DNA of 64,000 bases from Erpobdella octoculata. Taxonomy: Eukaryota > Annelida > Clitellata > Hirudinida > Erpobdellidae. The notes under the pieces were generated by a model that worked only from the letters and a program-made list of their open reading frames with translations, had not been told where the DNA came from and made no database searches. This document shows positions 22,101-34,047 of this stretch, piece by piece. The stretch is taken from NCBI GenBank assembly GCA_963978895.1, contig OZ022241.1:2114996-2178995 (forward strand), in the 5' to 3' direction. Both the position numbers and the translations under genes were made by a program. How positions within the stretch are numbered: position 1 is the first letter of the stretch; each line of letters begins with the position of its first letter.

Positions 22101-23508
22101 ATGGCCGCAAATTATCCTGACGTGACTGGGATAATGTCTATTAGATTAAATAAAGATGTAGAAGAAGAGGCTATGGGATGGGCTATTATGGCGCACGGTC
22201 TCATAGCGAGGGTGAAATTTTGTCAGTTATGTCAAACACAAATGAAACTGGCGAAAAGGAGTAGCACTGCCGATGGGTGTACTTGGAGAGATCATCCAGT
22301 ACGAATCGGAGGTCCTGGACATATTGTCCAGATTGATGAGAGTTTGGTGTCTCCCGCAAAAAAAAACCCGGAACCGCCATGCAAGGCCGTTCAGACAACA
22401 TTGGGTGTTTGGGGGATTGACGTAATATTTCTTTTTCAGGTGTGTCCTCCTCCGTTGCTACTGAAAGTTCTGTCCACTCAACAACAGCAATGACGAGAGA
22501 TCCCTACTACGTCTACCCTTAGGATGAAGACCATGGCTCTTTTGACTTCACACCAGGATCTGATCCTTGGCCTTCAATGTCTACTAGTCCTTTAGAAAAG
22601 ACCATAAGGTCAGGGTTCCAAGGGTCGTGGTTATTTGTTCCATTTGGAATTTTAAACAGTATTTGCAGTATAGCATCGTCTTTAAATACGTGCTTGTTGG
22701 GTTCTTTTAATTGGTTTTTCAATCTACATTATATCTTGAAGTTTATTGAATCAATAGCCATTTTTCTCGTGGAAATGTCAGTGATTGTGCCATTTTATTT
22801 TTCTGCATTGGACTTTTGCTGTATTTGAAACAGTCATGGGGGGATGCTTTATTATCATCTAAAACATGCGTGATTATCAGCTTCCTCCTGCACAATACCA
22901 CCAAGCTTTTACTCAAACATAATGTCTCTTATACGAATTTATCAGCCTGCTTGGGATACATGCAAGATATCGGCGATGCGATAATACTCTTATTCATGAT
23001 TAGAGATGTATTGGTAGGCTTTATCAGCAGCATAAGGTATTTCAATAACCAAAGAAGCATTTATAGTAGAAGTGGAAAAAAGAGATGCAGCAACCCTCCT
23101 ACCTATTGTGCAGCGACACGTGTTGCCAGGTAGATTACTTGTTGTGTATCATAACGATTTTGAATTACAATTCTTTAAATAAGTCAATCATATTTTAATT
23201 ATTTGACAGGTACTTTAATTTGGAGCGATCAGTGGAGTGCGTATAGAAACCTGTCTGCTGTCACTGGGTTGCCGCATGCCACTGCCAATCATTCCGTGAA
23301 TTTTGTGGCACCAAATGGAGTCCACACTAACGAAGTGGAAAACTTGTGGCGTTGCGCCAAAGACAAATTTAAATTAATGAGAGGGACATGCGATGCCCAT
23401 ATAGAATCGTATCTCGATGAATTTATTTGGCACAGGATGGCTACAAGCCGAAGTGTGAGATTTCAAAGAGCCTTAGAACTTATTACCCTGTATAGTTTGT
23501 TTTTGTAA
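22101..23508 (+). pseudogene. Merlin (ISXO2/IS1595-like) DDE transposase, copy 1, internally deleted
   Basis: Merlin-superfamily transposase with introns. The N-terminus is CQLCQTQMKLAKRSSTADGCTWR, the zinc-binding start of the family. It jumps straight to GGPGHIVQIDES, the first catalytic Asp, so roughly 90 residues normally between them are missing. The frame stops making sense after GVWGID (about 22,418). It resumes near 23,045 with TKEAFIVEVEKRDAATLLPIVQRHVLPG, then an 80-base GT-AG intron (23,130-23,209), then TLIWSDQWSAY (second Asp), VHTNEVENLW (Glu) and YLDEFIWHRM, ending at TAA 23,508. All three acidic residues survive, but the gap makes activity unlikely. Confidence 0.8.
22419..23044 (+). 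other. unidentified 620-bp insert between the two halves of the transposase
   Basis: Starts with a possible donor gtaatattt and ends near a possible acceptor tcagcagcataag, but the joined phase does not fit. It holds open frames (22,577-22,828 and 22,816-23,133, plus a minus-strand frame 22,519-22,722) that I cannot assign. It recurs in all five units. It may be an intron, another element's exon or a filler insertion. Confidence 0.5.
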
Positions 23509-23552
23509 ATAAATATTATTAATTATTACTAACACATGTTTTTCGCCCAATA

Positions 23553-24914
23553 GCGCACGGTCTCATAGCGAGGGTGAAATTTTGTCAGTTATGTCAAACA
23601 CAAATGAAACTGGCGAAAAGGAGTAGCACTGCCGATGGGTGTACTTGGAGAGATCATCCAGTACGAATCGGAGGTCCTGGACATATTGTCCAGATTGATG
23701 AGAGTTTGGTGTCTCCCGCAAAAAAAAACCCGGAACCGCCATGCAAGGCCGTTCAGACAACATTGGGTGTTTGGGGGATTGACGTAATATTTCTTTTTCA
23801 GGTGTGTCCTCCTCCGTTGCTACTGAAAGTTCTGTCCACTCAACAACAGCAATGACGAGAGATCCCTACTACGTCTACCCTTAGGATGAAGACCATGGCT
23901 CTTTTGACTTCACACCAGGATCTGATCCTTGGCCTTCAATGTCTACTAGTCCTTTAGAAAAGACCATAAGGTCAGGGTTCCAAGGGTCGTGGTTATTTGT
24001 TCCATTTGGAATTTTAAACAGTATTTGCAGTATAGCATCGTCTTTAAATACGTGCTTGTTGGGTTCTTTTAATTGGTTTTTCAATCTACATTATATCTTG
24101 AAGTTTATTGAATCAATAGCCATTTTTCTCGTGGAAATGTCAGTGATTGTGCCATTTTATTTTTCTGCATTGGACTTTTGCTGTATTTGAAACAGTCATG
24201 GGGGGATGCTTTATTATCATCTAAAACATGCGTGATTATCAGCTTCCTCCTGCACAATACCACCAAGCTTTTACTCAAACATAATGTCTCTTATACGAAT
24301 TTATCAGCCTGCTTGGGATACATGCAAGATATCGGCGATGCGATAATACTCTTATTCATGATTAGAGATGTATTGGTAGGCTTTATCAGCAGCATAAGGT
24401 ATTTCAATAACCAAAGAAGCATTTATAGTAGAAGTGGAAAAAAGAGATGCAGCAACCCTCCTACCTATTGTGCAGCGACACGTGTTGCCAGGTAGATTAC
24501 TTGTTGTGTATCATAACGATTTTGAATTACAATTCTTTAAATAAGTCAATCATATTTTAATTATTTGACAGGTACTTTAATTTGGAGCGATCAGTGGAGT
24601 GCGTATAGAAACCTGTCTGCTGTCACTGGGTTGCCGCATGCCACTGCCAATCATTCCGTGAATTTTGTGGCACCAAATGGAGTCCACACTAACGAAGTGG
24701 AAAACTTGTGGCGTTGCGCCAAAGACAAATTTAAATTAATGAGAGGGACATGCGATGCCCATATAGAATCGTATCTCGATGAATTTATTTGGCACAGGAT
24801 GGCTACAAGCCGAAGTGTGAGATTTCAAAGAGCCTTAGAACTTATTACCCTGTATAGTTTGTTTTTGTAAATAAATATTATTAATTATTACTAACACATG
24901 TTTTTCGCCCAATA
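23553..24914 (+). pseudogene. Merlin array unit 2
   Basis: Same content as unit 1 from gcgcacgg onward: CQLCQTQMK start at about 23,580, IDES near 23,697, and final exon ending at 24,870. It has no start codon region of its own. Confidence 0.85.
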
Positions 24915-26276
24915 GCGCACGGTCTCATAGCGAGGGTGAAATTTTGTCAGTTATGTCAAACACAAATGAAACTGGCGAAAAGGAGTAGCACTGCCGATGG
25001 GTGTACTTGGAGAGATCATCCAGTACGAATCGGAGGTCCTGGACATATTGTCCAGATTGATGAGAGTTTGGTGTCTCCCGCAAAAAAAAACCCGGAACCG
25101 CCATGCAAGGCCGTTCAGACAACATTGGGTGTTTGGGGGATTGACGTAATATTTCTTTTTCAGGTGTGTCCTCCTCCGTTGCTACTGAAAGTTCTGTCCA
25201 CTCAACAACAGCAATGACGAGAGATCCCTACTACGTCTACCCTTAGGATGAAGACCATGGCTCTTTTGACTTCACACCAGGATCTGATCCTTGGCCTTCA
25301 ATGTCTACTAGTCCTTTAGAAAAGACCATAAGGTCAGGGTTCCAAGGGTCGTGGTTATTTGTTCCATTTGGAATTTTAAACAGTATTTGCAGTATAGCAT
25401 CGTCTTTAAATACGTGCTTGTTGGGTTCTTTTAATTGGTTTTTCAATCTACATTATATCTTGAAGTTTATTGAATCAATAGCCATTTTTCTCGTGGAAAT
25501 GTCAGTGATTGTGCCATTTTATTTTTCTGCATTGGACTTTTGCTGTATTTGAAACAGTCATGGGGGGATGCTTTATTATCATCTAAAACATGCGTGATTA
25601 TCAGCTTCCTCCTGCACAATACCACCAAGCTTTTACTCAAACATAATGTCTCTTATACGAATTTATCAGCCTGCTTGGGATACATGCAAGATATCGGCGA
25701 TGCGATAATACTCTTATTCATGATTAGAGATGTATTGGTAGGCTTTATCAGCAGCATAAGGTATTTCAATAACCAAAGAAGCATTTATAGTAGAAGTGGA
25801 AAAAAGAGATGCAGCAACCCTCCTACCTATTGTGCAGCGACACGTGTTGCCAGGTAGATTACTTGTTGTGTATCATAACGATTTTGAATTACAATTCTTT
25901 AAATAAGTCAATCATATTTTAATTATTTGACAGGTACTTTAATTTGGAGCGATCAGTGGAGTGCGTATAGAAACCTGTCTGCTGTCACTGGGTTGCCGCA
26001 TGCCACTGCCAATCATTCCGTGAATTTTGTGGCACCAAATGGAGTCCACACTAACGAAGTGGAAAACTTGTGGCGTTGCGCCAAAGACAAATTTAAATTA
26101 ATGAGAGGGACATGCGATGCCCATATAGAATCGTATCTCGATGAATTTATTTGGCACAGGATGGCTACAAGCCGAAGTGTGAGATTTCAAAGAGCCTTAG
26201 AACTTATTACCCTGTATAGTTTGTTTTTGTAAATAAATATTATTAATTATTACTAACACATGTTTTTCGCCCAATA
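24915..26276 (+). pseudogene. Merlin array unit 3
   Basis: Identical layout; last exon ends at 26,232. No difference from unit 2 was noticed. Confidence 0.85.
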
Positions 26277-27638
26277 GCGCACGGTCTCATAGCGAGGGTG
26301 AAATTTTGTCAGTTATGTCAAACACAAATGAAACTGGCGAAAAGGAGTAGCACTGCCGATGGGTGTACTTGGAGAGATCATCCAGTACGAATCGGAGGTC
26401 CTGGACATATTGTCCAGATTGATGAGAGTTTGGTGTCTCCCGCAAAAAAAAACCCGGAACCGCCATGCAAGGCCGTTCAGACAACATTGGGTGTTTGGGG
26501 GATTGACGTAATATTTCTTTTTCAGGTGTGTCCTCCTCCGTTGCTACTGAAAGTTCTGTCCACTCAACAACAGCAATGACGAGAGATCCCTACTACGTCT
26601 ACCCTTAGGATGAAGACCATGGCTCTTTTGACTTCACACCAGGATCTGATCCTTGGCCTTCAATGTCTACTAGTCCTTTAGAAAAGACCATAAGGTCAGG
26701 GTTCCAAGGGTCGTGGTTATTTGTTCCATTTGGAATTTTAAACAGTATTTGCAGTATAGCATCGTCTTTAAATACGTGCTTGTTGGGTTCTTTTAATTGG
26801 TTTTTCAATCTACATTATATCTTGAAGTTTATTGAATCAATAGCCATTTTTCTCGTGGAAATGTCAGTGATTGTGCCATTTTATTTTTCTGCATTGGACT
26901 TTTGCTGTATTTGAAACAGTCATGGGGGGATGCTTTATTATCATCTAAAACATGCGTGATTATCAGCTTCCTCCTGCACAATACCACCAAGCTTTTACTC
27001 AAACATAATGTCTCTTATACGAATTTATCAGCCTGCTTGGGATACATGCAAGATATCGGCGATGCGATAATACTCTTATTCATGATTAGAGATGTATTGG
27101 TAGGCTTTATCAGCAGCATAAGGTATTTCAATAACCAAAGAAGCATTTATAGTAGAAGTGGAAAAAAGAGATGCAGCAACCCTCCTACCTATTGTGCAGC
27201 GACACGTGTTGCCAGGTAGATTACTTGTTGTGTATCATAACGATTTTGAATTACAATTCTTTAAATAAGTCAATCATATTTTAATTATTTGACAGGTACT
27301 TTAATTTGGAGCGATCAGTGGAGTGCGTATAGAAACCTGTCTGCTGTCACTGGGTTGCCGCATGCCACTGCCAATCATTCCGTGAATTTTGTGGCACCAA
27401 ATGGAGTCCACACTAACGAAGTGGAAAACTTGTGGCGTTGCGCCAAAGACAAATTTAAATTAATGAGAGGGACATGCGATGCCCATATAGAATCGTATCT
27501 CGATGAATTTATTTGGCACAGGATGGCTACAAGCCGAAGTGTGAGATTTCAAAGAGCCTTAGAACTTATTACCCTGTATAGTTTGTTTTTGTAAATAAAT
27601 ATTATTAATTATTACTAACACATGTTTTTCGCCCAATA
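26277..27638 (+). pseudogene. Merlin array unit 4
   Basis: Identical layout; last exon ends at 27,594. Confidence 0.85.
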
Positions 27639-29000
27639 GCGCACGGTCTCATAGCGAGGGTGAAATTTTGTCAGTTATGTCAAACACAAATGAAACTGGC
27701 GAAAAGGAGTAGCACTGCCGATGGGTGTACTTGGAGAGATCATCCAGTACGAATCGGAGGTCCTGGACATATTGTCCAGATTGATGAGAGTTTGGTGTCT
27801 CCCGCAAAAAAAAACCCGGAACCGCCATGCAAGGCCGTTCAGACAACATTGGGTGTTTGGGGGATTGACGTAATATTTCTTTTTCAGGTGTGTCCTCCTC
27901 CGTTGCTACTGAAAGTTCTGTCCACTCAACAACAGCAATGACGAGAGATCCCTACTACGTCTACCCTTAGGATGAAGACCATGGCTCTTTTGACTTCACA
28001 CCAGGATCTGATCCTTGGCCTTCAATGTCTACTAGTCCTTTAGAAAAGACCATAAGGTCAGGGTTCCAAGGGTCGTGGTTATTTGTTCCATTTGGAATTT
28101 TAAACAGTATTTGCAGTATAGCATCGTCTTTAAATACGTGCTTGTTGGGTTCTTTTAATTGGTTTTTCAATCTACATTATATCTTGAAGTTTATTGAATC
28201 AATAGCCATTTTTCTCGTGGAAATGTCAGTGATTGTGCCATTTTATTTTTCTGCATTGGACTTTTGCTGTATTTGAAACAGTCATGGGGGGATGCTTTAT
28301 TATCATCTAAAACATGCGTGATTATCAGCTTCCTCCTGCACAATACCACCAAGCTTTTACTCAAACATAATGTCTCTTATACGAATTTATCAGCCTGCTT
28401 GGGATACATGCAAGATATCGGCGATGCGATAATACTCTTATTCATGATTAGAGATGTATTGGTAGGCTTTATCAGCAGCATAAGGTATTTCAATAACCAA
28501 AGAAGCATTTATAGTAGAAGTGGAAAAAAGAGATGCAGCAACCCTCCTACCTATTGTGCAGCGACACGTGTTGCCAGGTAGATTACTTGTTGTGTATCAT
28601 AACGATTTTGAATTACAATTCTTTAAATAAGTCAATCATATTTTAATTATTTGACAGGTACTTTAATTTGGAGCGATCAGTGGAGTGCGTATAGAAACCT
28701 GTCTGCTGTCACTGGGTTGCCGCATGCCACTGCCAATCATTCCGTGAATTTTGTGGCACCAAATGGAGTCCACACTAACGAAGTGGAAAACTTGTGGCGT
28801 TGCGCCAAAGACAAATTTAAATTAATGAGAGGGACATGCGATGCCCATATAGAATCGTATCTCGATGAATTTATTTGGCACAGGATGGCTACAAGCCGAA
28901 GTGTGAGATTTCAAAGAGCCTTAGAACTTATTACCCTGTATAGTTTGTTTTTGTAAATAAATATTATTAATTATTACTAACACATGTTTTTCGCCCAATA
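27639..29000 (+). pseudogene. Merlin array unit 5
   Basis: Identical layout; last exon ends at 28,956. The following sequence (aatgtgtctattc) is unique and marks the array's right edge. Confidence 0.85.
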
Positions 29001-29647
29001 AATGTGTCTATTCTTATTAAAAGTTTTTTCGTGTTCAGTGTCAACTCAGTCCAGAAATTGAGAAAAATAAACATAATTATAGAACTTTAATCTCGTGGTT
29101 TGCGTACGGTTGCACCACCTCGCCTCCGCACAAAAATTGAACGAAGCCGGGGCAAAAAATAAAAAAAAAAAAGGGGGGGAGAAAAATTAACATAGCATTT
29201 TAATAGAACAAGAAAATAAACATAACATAAAATCATAACAAAAAAACTAACCTAGAATTAAAATGAAACACAACAAAGTAACAAATTTAATTTACAGGTC
29301 AGGTTATACCAAACAAATGTGTGAAACAAGATTCGATGTGCTCTGCTATTTTCGGCGGTCAAAAATTTATTAACTACTACCTAGTTGGCATATCTTAATC
29401 ACAAAATGTTGGTCAAGCTTATGACCATTATATATCACTGGAGTTAAGCTGGCAGACTCGATTAGTATGGGATTAGGTAGAGTGAATGTATGGGTGAAGC
29501 TAGCAGACTCGGAAACAAAATTCACTTTAATAAAAAAAAAACATCGGTAATAAAAGATACAGGTCTGTTAAGTTATAATATGCACTCAAATTCAATACAC
29601 CACAGAAATTCCGAAGAAATCGAGTTGGTTTTAAACGTAAACAATAG
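29001..29647. other. no gene found
   Basis: AT-rich spacer with an A-rich/G run at 29,159-29,180 and a short direct repeat (agctggcagactcg at 29,449 and agctagcagactcgg at 29,498). Confidence 0.4.
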
Positions 29648-29656
29648 ATAGTGAGG

Positions 29657-29751
29657 GCATATTTTCGAAACGTACGCAAAGTTTCTAAAAATAGCTCTAG
29701 CCGGTGTTGATTTTATTTGAAACCACGCCCACCAAGTATTTGATTGGCTAC
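29657..29751 (+). repeat. MULE left terminal inverted repeat
   Basis: Starts gcatattttcgaaacgtacg and ends tatttgattggctac. Just inside it, 29,752-29,832 holds three copies of a subterminal word of the type tatacaccatattgttccaagct, a plausible transposase-binding array. Confidence 0.93.
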
Positions 29752-29871
29752 CTTATACACCATACTGTTCCAAGCTTTATACGCCATATTGTTCCAAGCT
29801 TTATACACCATATTGTTGTTCCAAGGATTTTTTTGCATACTTTGCATCACAATTTTGTATAATTTGTCTTG

Positions 29872-32800
29872 ATGGCGGACGAAACTTCGGCTAGCAAAAT
29901 GCGAATAAAGGAATTAATTAGAAAACGGATTCAGGAAAAACAGTAAGTACATATTGACGACTCCATGTAACTTTGAGCGTTTTATAGTCTTAGTCTTATA
30001 GGGAAGAAATTATTGAAAATTATGATTGTGTCTTAGTTTAGCAAGCTCTGCTTCAGTACCTGATTCACCGGTGAAACCGAGCACAGAAATGCATGATGAT
30101 TCTTTCAATGCATTGGATGCACATCCTGGGATTGAAAAGCAAGTAGAATTGGTATTGCTATTTAGTTTTTAAATTTTTTTCAGTTTTTTGTGGTTGCATG
30201 TCTTTAAATTTCTTTTACAAAAGTACAGTTGTATCATTGGGAAGGATTCACATTTTAAATTTACCATGCCATATTATTGTTGGTAATTATAGCATGCATT
30301 TTTAAGATCTTTGAAGAAATTTAAGTTGACTTTCATGAGTGTACCATTATTTAAGTATTTTTTATTTTCACATTTGCTAATCAAAGATGAGTCTGCCTTC
30401 TGAATGGAAGACAATAGTGACATCTGGACCAAAAAAAGATGATTCTTGTGACACTGTTGTTCGTGTTGCATTAGATTCTGCTGAAGACTTCAAAATGTGG
30501 CTGCAAGCTTATCAAAATCTATCAAAATGCACTTATCGGGTTAGAAGGACCTACCCTCAAGATGGCAAACATGTTAACTTTAAGGTAAATATTTTTCTTG
30601 AGACTGATTTGATTTAACTCTTCAATTTAACAGTTGATCATAAATATATGCTTTCAATTGTGCATTTTTGTGATATTGTCCTGCTTTGTTCTTAGTCTTT
30701 ACATGAAAATAAATATTCATAAATGTTTTTTTTATTTTGCTTATTTTTTACTTTTTACTGAAAGCGATCTTCAATGAAGGAAAGCTTCATAATCACCTGT
30801 GTTTGTATCACTTTTCAATCATTTCTACATTTTGTTCATGATTTTGTCATTATAGGCAGACTACCGATGTCATCACAACACTTTACCATCACATAAAGTA
30901 AAGCATCCAAGTCAAAAGCATACTGATTGCCAGGCAAAAATGTCAGTTTGTATCAAATCAATCTCAAACAGAGAAGCCAAACGGAAGAGGTTTTAGAGAA
31001 TTAACTTGATTCAAAAATATTTATCCATATCAATATATCTAATTATAATAGCAATCTCAGATAAGAAAAGTATTTGATTGTATAAATAACAGTCATTTGA
31101 ATGTATTACCATTTTTAAGAACTGTGTGCTCAAAAGTTAAATCTAAATGCTCTACTACTGATCATTTCAACACAATATCATTTATAATCCAAAATGCAAA
31201 ACAACCTAGACGGCTTGATAACATTTGCCAAACTGAGTGGCCAGGCTGACAGGACATTGCTCCGGTGAGTTATGCAAGACAATAGTCACCCGTTGCATCC
31301 ATATCTTCCATTGATATCTCCTCGAATCTATAATATGCGCCGAAGACCCCATGACTACAAATTTCCAGATAAACAAAACAGTTTTTTAGCAAAAAATTAT
31401 CTAATTCGTTTATTTTATGAACTTCAAAAACTATTCACTATTTCATTTTACTCTTTTAGTTTATTGCTGTCTAAATAAAGATGAATTGAATTGAACATAG
31501 GGCTATCAGAATAAATTCCTCAAGGATTAATGTTCATTAATTTTTTTTTAGGTTATCTGAAGACAAATATCTTCCAGATTTTCCAGCTACTATCATTTTT
31601 CACAATCAACATAATCACAGGATTTCAGCTGCACAGGCTCTAAAATATCGGGATCCTTCTGATGTAATAAGAACAAAATTTCTTGATTTTTTCAAAGCTG
31701 GACATGCACCATCACATGCTTTAGAGCTCCATAAAAGAGATCTCATGGAAACCTATGATGAGGAATATTTTCTTAGAGCTGCAGACAGATCAATATGTCC
31801 TGATGTAAACTGGGTTTTTCGGTTATATTATCAAGTATTTGAGAAAAAGTTTGGTTCAACGCACGCAGATCAGTTACAGGAAAGTTTAGAAACAGCCATA
31901 AACAAGTACAGTAGGCCGAATGGAGAAGGAAAAGCTAGCATAAAGTTCATAGAAGGGCATATCAGCATAGCAGTTTTAACACCATTGATGGAACGTGTTC
32001 ATTCTTTGCAAAGATGTTCAGAAATTGTTTTTATGGATAGTTCTGGAAACATGGATCGATATAATTGCAGAGTCTTTCTTTTGATGACAGACAGTTCAGT
32101 TGGAGGATTGCCATTAGGTGTACTAATAACAAGCAGTGAAAGTGAAGCTGTCATTTATACTGCACTGCATCAGTATCTTGAACTTCTACCAGAGCAGGCA
32201 TTTGGAGGCAGAGGAGGTTTGGGTCCTGCAGTTTTTATGACCGATAATTGCCAAGCAGAAATAAAGGCCCTTGGTAAATGTTTTCCAAATTCTAGACTTT
32301 TGCTGTGTTCCTTTCATATTCTCCAAGCCACGTGGAGATGGCTTTGGAATCAGAAACATGGCATTAAAGCCGACCACAGAGTTGCTCTGTATAAATTCGT
32401 ATCAGCCATGTTGTACGCAAATAGCAATGAAGAATTTGAGAATAAGTTTGATTTGCTGAAAAGCAGTGGAGGCAAAAAAATATCCAACATTTTTTCAGTA
32501 TGTGACCGATTTAAGTCACATTGCAGATAAGTGGGCCCTTTGTTTCCGTGTTGGGTTGATACATCGTGGAAATGACACAAATAACATCACAGAAGCTGCA
32601 AACAGAGTCATGAAAGACAAAGTTTTTTTCCGCACAAGAGCATTCAGCATTGTACAGTTATTTGATTTTTTAACTGACGATCTCCAAGCATACTATTCTA
32701 GAAAACTTATTCATGCTGTTAGTGGAAGATTGGAACAATTCCAACAATCGAGATACAAAATTAAAAATGATATTATTGTTGATTTGGAAGTTATTGATGT

Positions 32801-33599
32801 TTCTGCAGGGCAATACTGCGTGAAAAATCATAAAGCAAAAACAGAATATGCCGTCAACATTGATGTCGGACTGTGTTCCTGTCCTGTTGGCTGCAATGGA
32901 GCACCCTGTAAGCATCAGCATGCTGTTACTGTTCAAAAAAACATTACTTTTGATAACTGCCTACCCAGGGACCATTCATCAAGGCAAGAATTGTACTGGG
33001 TAGCAACTGGTGGCAAAAATGTTCCAGAAGGATGGTTTGGTAATCTGACCCTTACCAGCCCGTCTAAACATAAATCTATGCTGGTTGAGGGTTTCACTGG
33101 CAGCAGTAGTATAGATGTATTAGATTCTATTGCAACAGAAAAACAAGAAAATTGTACAGATGGTGATTTCATTTCAGAGGAAAAAGAAGAATGTCGGCAA
33201 ATTCTACAATCGACCATAGACACCATAATGCTGCATTATGACAATAACCCAGCTGATTATAGAAAAGCCATTTTGTCATTACATAGAAATTTTAAAACTG
33301 TGCACACCAAAAGCTCAGAACTCTCTTTGCTGCACTCCTGTTTTAAAGGACCACTTGGCTCCAGTAAGAAATGTACTGCCATTAATGTTCAGCCAACTTC
33401 AGTAGCCAGGCGCAAGATGCATATAGGAGGAAGGAAATGTGCACAGACAGGTAGAGTGCCTAAATCAGCATTTGTTCCAGAACATGGATATGTGAAACAA
33501 AAATCGTCATCTTTTAGGCTGCCATCAAAAGCAGCTAAAGCACCTCATTCTTTGGCTACTTGTGTGGATGACAACAAAAACATTGGAAAAGCTCACTAA
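29872..33599 (+). CDS. MULE transposase (zinc finger, DDE, SWIM), one frameshift
   Basis: Transposase that would cut the element out and reinsert it in the nucleus. Exons 29,872-29,942, 30,037-30,151, 30,387-30,584, 30,856-30,989 and 31,552-33,599 join with consistent phases at GT-AG sites. Exons 3-4 give a FLYWCH/WRKY-like zinc-binding segment (SKCTYRV, YRCHHNT, HTDCQAKMSV). Exon 5 gives the DDE core: FMDSSGNMD (first Asp), VFMTDNCQAE (second Asp), CSFHILQATWRWLW (C/H motif) and NNITEAANRVMKD (Glu region). It ends with a SWIM finger, CSCPVGCNGAPCKH, and a Ser-rich tail. Seven A at 32,474-32,480 shift the frame; with six the frame would run 854 codons without a stop. This is either a very young mutation or a sequencing error. 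Otherwise the gene looks intact. Confidence 0.88.
31190..31497 (+). mobile_element. 5'-truncated LINE 3' end in MULE intron 4
   Basis: Reads NNLDGLITFAKLSGQADRTLL, an in-frame stop, then VMQDNSHPLHPYLP and YNMRRRPHDYKFPDKQNSF to a stop at 31,476. This is the typical C-terminus of a LINE reverse transcriptase (HPLH followed by a basic, Phe-rich end). It finishes with aataaagatgaattgaattga, a short-repeat LINE tail. It is orientated with the host transposase. Confidence 0.7.
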
Positions 33600-33865
33600 C
33601 TTGATTTTCTTTGGATTCTTTATTGAAGGGTGCTAAATAGAAAAAAATTGAATGTTTTACAGTTATGCTTTTGTGTGTAGATTTTTATTCATTTTATAAA
33701 CTCAAGAGCTATCTACGTATCACGTGTAAATAAAAAATTATTTACAAAATAAATACCAAATACTTTTCATGAAAGTTTATCACTGGTGATTTGGAAAAAT
33801 ACAATTACTTTTGATATATACTAGTAGTGTAGATTAAAACAGTTCAATGTTTATATAGTAGTAGC
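33600..33865. other. MULE 3' untranslated region
   Basis: AT-rich sequence after the transposase stop, with possible polyadenylation signals (aataaa) around 33,729-33,750. Confidence 0.5.
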
Positions 33866-34015
33866 AGGTGCATGAAGTTAGCCACCGACGAGTTAGCCTC
33901 GGAAATTTTCCTATAGTAAAAGGCCTACCTGGTGCGTTTTTAAATTTCAACGCCTAAACCAATCGTCGCATAACAATGAAACTTACAAAGATAAATTACT
34001 GTGGCGGTACATTTG

Positions 34016-34047
<32 letters not shown>

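Larger units (their letters stand above)
22191..29000 (+). repeat. tandem array, 5 units of 1,362 bp carrying Merlin transposase sequence
   Basis: Unit starts at 22,191, 23,553, 24,915, 26,277 and 27,639; the last unit ends at 29,000, giving exactly five. Reading frames recur at identical offsets with identical translations in every copy, so divergence is essentially nil. Joints read cgcccaata-gcgcacgg. Units 2-5 lack the first 30 codons and the promoter. Confidence 0.97.

Noticed and set aside
22519..22722. Minus-strand frame repeated in all Merlin units
   Set aside because: No recognisable protein features; its recurrence reflects the tandem units only.
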